59,673 bases of DNA from Metabacillus kandeliae (GTDB taxonomy: Bacteria > Bacillota > Bacilli > Bacillales > Bacillaceae). Every line of letters begins with the position of its first letter. Positions within the stretch are counted from its first letter, which is position 1. The notes below the pieces were generated by a model, which saw only the letters and a program-made list of their open reading frames with translations, was not told the DNA's origin and did no database searches. A program made the position numbers and the translations under genes. This document shows positions 57,720-59,673 of the stretch, in pieces. The stretch covers positions 1 through 59,673 of the forward strand of contig NZ_JAJOZE010000017.1 of NCBI RefSeq assembly GCF_021166585.1. Direction: 5' to 3'.

Positions 57720-57801
57720 TTGAAAAATTCTCCCGTATATAGCAATTTTATAGGAGGATTGGTAAAATCAGAGACAAACAGAGGGGATGGGGGAACAGGG
57801 T

Positions 57802-58428
57802 TTGAAAAGCAGAAATTGGGTCCGCTTTTTTTTAACAAACCTGCTGATTGGAGCTGCCGCCGCCATTATTATGGGGTTCGGCCTTCAGGCTGGTAAGTAT
57901 GCTGTAATGGTTAAAAATGCAGATATAAAAGAACTGAGCTCACTGTTTATTCTTTTTGCAGGCTGGGGGCTGATTTTCAGCGTTCTTAGCCAGATGGGTT
58001 TTTTCGCCTACCTGACTGTCCACCGATTCGGGCTTGGGATGTTTAAATCAGTCAGGCTCTGGAATATTGCACAGCTGATTCTGATTGCGTTTGGATTGTT
58101 TGATTTAATTTATTTCCGATACCAGCTATTTGCCTCAGCAAATGAGAGCATTCTCCCGTATATAGCTGTTTCATCATTGATTTTTTTCTTTAGTTTATTT
58201 GTGGCCTATTTAAAAAAGCGGGACACCGTTAAAGAAGCTTTTACTCCTGCGCTCTTTTTTATGTTTATCGTCACCATTATTGAATGGTTTCCCGCACTTC
58301 GAATCAATGAGCCATTTTGGCTTTACTTTATGCTCATTCCGCTGCTTGTATGCAATGCCTTTCAAATCATTATGCTGCCGCGGTATACATCAGGAAGAGT
58401 ACAGCAAAAAGAAGGAGTCCCCTCATAA
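57802..58428 (+). CDS. kbaA: KbaA, KinB-pathway activation protein
   Basis: Membrane protein required in B. subtilis for KinB-dependent entry into sporulation. Six hydrophobic segments (about residues 8-28, 42-68, 80-105, 118-138, 150-168, 174-192 counted from this start). TTG 57802 is chosen because GATGGGGGA sits a few bases upstream; ATG 57787 would add MGEQG but its ribosome site abuts the codon. Divergent from gerD. Confidence 0.88.
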   Translation: MKSRNWVRFFLTNLLIGAAAAIIMGFGLQAGKYAVMVKNADIKELSSLFILFAGWGLIFSVLSQMGFFAYLTVHRFGLGMFKSVRLWNIAQLILIAFGLFDLIYFRYQLFASANESILPYIAVSSLIFFFSLFVAYLKKRDTVKEAFTPALFFMFIVTIIEWFPALRINEPFWLYFMLIPLLVCNAFQIIMLPRYTSGRVQQKEGVPS

Positions 58429-58446
58429 GGGCTCCTTCTTTATTTT
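58406..58446. terminator. Bidirectional terminator of kbaA and pdaB
   Basis: AAAGAAGGAG (58408-58417) pairs with CTCCTTCTTT (58432-58441); inner CCCT/AGGG. The kbaA stop lies in the loop and the pdaB stop at the right edge, so both convergent genes share it. Confidence 0.8.
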
Positions 58447-59201
58447 ACTTCCTCGGATTTTGCGTCAGCGTTGGAAATTAAATCGCTGACACCGGCATTC
58501 TCCAGACGCTGGTTCTTTAAATAGCCTGCTATGGCAGGGATGGCCGCGGCTGTTTGCTTAGCAGAGTCAGATGCATGCAGCAGGATAATATCGCCGCTCC
58601 TTGCATCGCTTGCTGCTTTGACTATTTCAGTAACTCCCGGATTCGTCCAATCTTTTGTGTCAATACTGTAATGAACGACCGTCAGTCCGAACCTGTCTGC
58701 AATTTTCAGCACCTGCTTATTGAAATTTCCTGTTGGCGGTCTTAACAGTGTTACGTTTTTAATGTTGAGCTGCTTGAAAACGGTCTGAGCGAGCTGCAAA
58801 TCATGGCTTACCTGTTCTGGTTCCATGCCTGAATAGTTTTTGTAAGCATAGCCCATGCTGCCGATATGGTGTCCTTCTTTTTGGATGCGCTCTACAATTT
58901 TCGGATGTCTTTCCGCCCATGAGGCTGATAAAAAGAAAGTGGCATTTTTAATGTCATTTTCTTTTAAAGCATCAAGGATGGGAACAGCTTTTGTGTCTCC
59001 CCAGCTAATATCAAAGGTTAAGGCAACCTTGTTCCCCTTTCCTTCACCATGATAAATGGCTTTCGGCTCTCCGCCTGCAGAAAATACCGGAAGCTGAAGG
59101 ATATTTTCGAAATAGAGAAACCCGGCTGCAAACAATGCAGCAACAGCTACAATCAGCACCTGTTTAACGTGTCTCATATGCCATACGTGAAAGCTGTTCA
59201 T
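58440..59201 (-). CDS. pdaB: PdaB, sporulation polysaccharide-deacetylase-like protein
   Basis: NodB-fold protein needed for spore stability in B. subtilis. Signal anchor (about 13-30), then NodB domain from about 60. Motif 1 is TFDISWGD rather than TFDDG, and the His box reads GHHIGSMGYAYKN, lacking the second metal His; RPPTGNFNKQ and DIILLHASD remain. These departures are, as I recall, typical of PdaB, so activity may be altered. 253 residues; GGGGGAC precedes ATG. Confidence 0.92.
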   Translation of the reverse strand: MNSFHVWHMRHVKQVLIVAVAALFAAGFLYFENILQLPVFSAGGEPKAIYHGEGKGNKVALTFDISWGDTKAVPILDALKENDIKNATFFLSASWAERHPKIVERIQKEGHHIGSMGYAYKNYSGMEPEQVSHDLQLAQTVFKQLNIKNVTLLRPPTGNFNKQVLKIADRFGLTVVHYSIDTKDWTNPGVTEIVKAASDARSGDIILLHASDSAKQTAAAIPAIAGYLKNQRLENAGVSDLISNADAKSEEVK

Positions 59202-59216
59202 GGCTGTCCCCCTGCT

Positions 59217-59245
59217 CGTAATGTCATGATGTCATCAATATATGC
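59217..59245 (-). promoter_or_regulatory. Possible SigG/SigE promoter of pdaB
   Basis: Minus strand GCATA (59245-59241), 17 bp, CATTACG (59223-59217): the -35 fits SigG and the -10 fits five of seven positions. It overlaps the start region at about 59210. Confidence 0.35.
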
Positions 59246-59292
59246 AGTAATGGGGACAAACATGATTGAGCCTTAAAAGTGGAGGAGTAAAA

Positions 59293-59472
59293 ATGAGAAG
59301 AGCTATGATCCTGCCGGAGAAGGCTGTAAGAGAAATCGCTCTATTAGCTGAAGAAGCATTAAAAGAAACAAGGCAGCTGATGCAGGCGGAAAAAGGTAAT
59401 CATCTCTGTATAAGAGCTCTTTATGAGAAGGAGAAAGTCTTAGAAATGATTATAAAAACAGCAGGAAAATAA
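59293..59472 (+). CDS. Small protein of unknown function, 59 aa
   Basis: I do not recognise this gene. It has a strong ribosome binding site (GTGGAGGAG, 6 bases before ATG 59293). The predicted protein is soluble, charged and probably mostly helical (REIALLAEEALKETRQLMQ, then YEKEKVLEMIIKTAGK), with one Cys and one His in HLCIRAL. It lies alone between pdaB (opposite strand) and the promoters at 59501. No terminator follows; the next sequence is a palindrome and promoter. Confidence 0.6.
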   Translation: MRRAMILPEKAVREIALLAEEALKETRQLMQAEKGNHLCIRALYEKEKVLEMIIKTAGK

Positions 59473-59500
59473 AACAGCTAAAAAATATGTAAAAAACATA

Positions 59501-59617
59501 TTGACGGTTTGTGCAGATATTTGGTATATTTATCTTCGTCGCTGATGACGTCGGTGAAAAACAATGAAAAAAGCAATGAAAAAAGTTGTTGACACTACTG
59601 ATGATGCGTGATATATT
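59501..59617 (+). promoter_or_regulatory. Tandem strong promoters, probably of an rRNA operon
   Basis: P1: TTGACG (59501-59506), 18 bp, TATATT (59525-59530). P2: TTGACA (59589-59594), 17 bp, TATATT (59612-59617). Each is preceded by A-tracts, including a perfect tandem repeat CAATGAAAAAAG (59562-59573, 59574-59585). A small hairpin CCGCT/AGCGG (59625-59638) begins the transcript. In B. subtilis an rRNA operon follows pdaB, so 16S rRNA is the likely downstream gene, but it is outside the window. Confidence 0.7.
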
Positions 59618-59673
59618 ATTAAAGCCGCTAACGAGCGGATGACAGAAAAGAATGACTTTTTCTTCATTAATAT

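Overview
This window is a core-genome segment of a Bacillaceae endospore former (low-GC Firmicute), with the same gene order as the ctsR-to-rrnI region of Bacillus subtilis. Identity rests on near-identical RpoB, RpoC, ClpC and ribosomal proteins (RpoB 1193 aa, RpoC 1199 aa, SalA 352 aa, as I remember those families in Bacillus), CtsR/McsA/McsB, SigH, and the sporulation genes cwlD, gerD, kbaA and pdaB. I cannot fix genus or species from sequence alone. I see no phage, transposase, CRISPR, tRNA or defence genes.

Layout. 1-561: gene-free leader carrying a cluster of GGGGACAG-like motifs, then a promoter with a textbook CtsR operator. 562-5120: protein-arginine-phosphorylation stress operon ctsR-mcsA-mcsB-clpC. 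5393-9133: radA, disA and yacL (DNA repair, c-di-AMP, PIN-TRAM protein). 9146-11846: ispD, ispF, gltX. 11880-12150: cysteine T-box, then cysE-cysS-mrnC-rlmB-rae1. 15969-18342: sigH, rpmGB, secE, nusG. 18516-20983: rplK-rplA-rplJ-rplL, with two L1-type mRNA sites and an L10 leader. 21101-29183: a methyltransferase gene and rpoB-rpoC. 29301-34030: ybxF and the str operon (rpsL-rpsG-fusA-tuf). 34548-49746: the S10/spc/alpha superoperon (rpsJ to rplQ), including secY, adk, map, a KOW protein gene, infA, rpmJ and rpoA. 50033-53251: energy-coupling-factor transporter module ecfA1-ecfA2-ecfT, then truA. 53270-54268: L13 leader, rplM, rpsI. 54437-59472: ybaK, cwlD, salA, gerD (-), kbaA, pdaB (-) and a 59-residue unknown protein. 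59501-59673: two strong tandem promoters, probably driving an rRNA operon beyond the window edge.

The genes work together as the growth core: transcription (rpoB, rpoC, rpoA, nusG, sigH), translation (ribosomal proteins, fusA, tuf, infA, gltX, cysS), protein export (secE, secY, map), stress proteolysis (clpC with its adaptor kinase) and late sporulation/germination. Expression control is dense and readable in the DNA: CtsR operator, Cys T-box, L1 mimic sites, L10 and L13 leaders, an S10 leader hairpin, a terminator just before secE and a SigG-type promoter for gerD.

The least ordinary content is non-coding. A dispersed repeat occurs three times (5143-5251, 17493-17671, 34341-34506). The two long copies differ by compensatory changes in two separate stems, so base pairing appears to be preserved, and the copy at 17493 has perfect 10-bp inverted ends. 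Other notable items are an apparent hairpin-bridged Shine-Dalgarno before nusG, a str promoter whose -35 lies inside a long hairpin after rpoC, and a three-hairpin leader before ecfA1. I found no convincing undescribed multi-gene system; these regulatory and repeat features are the best leads.
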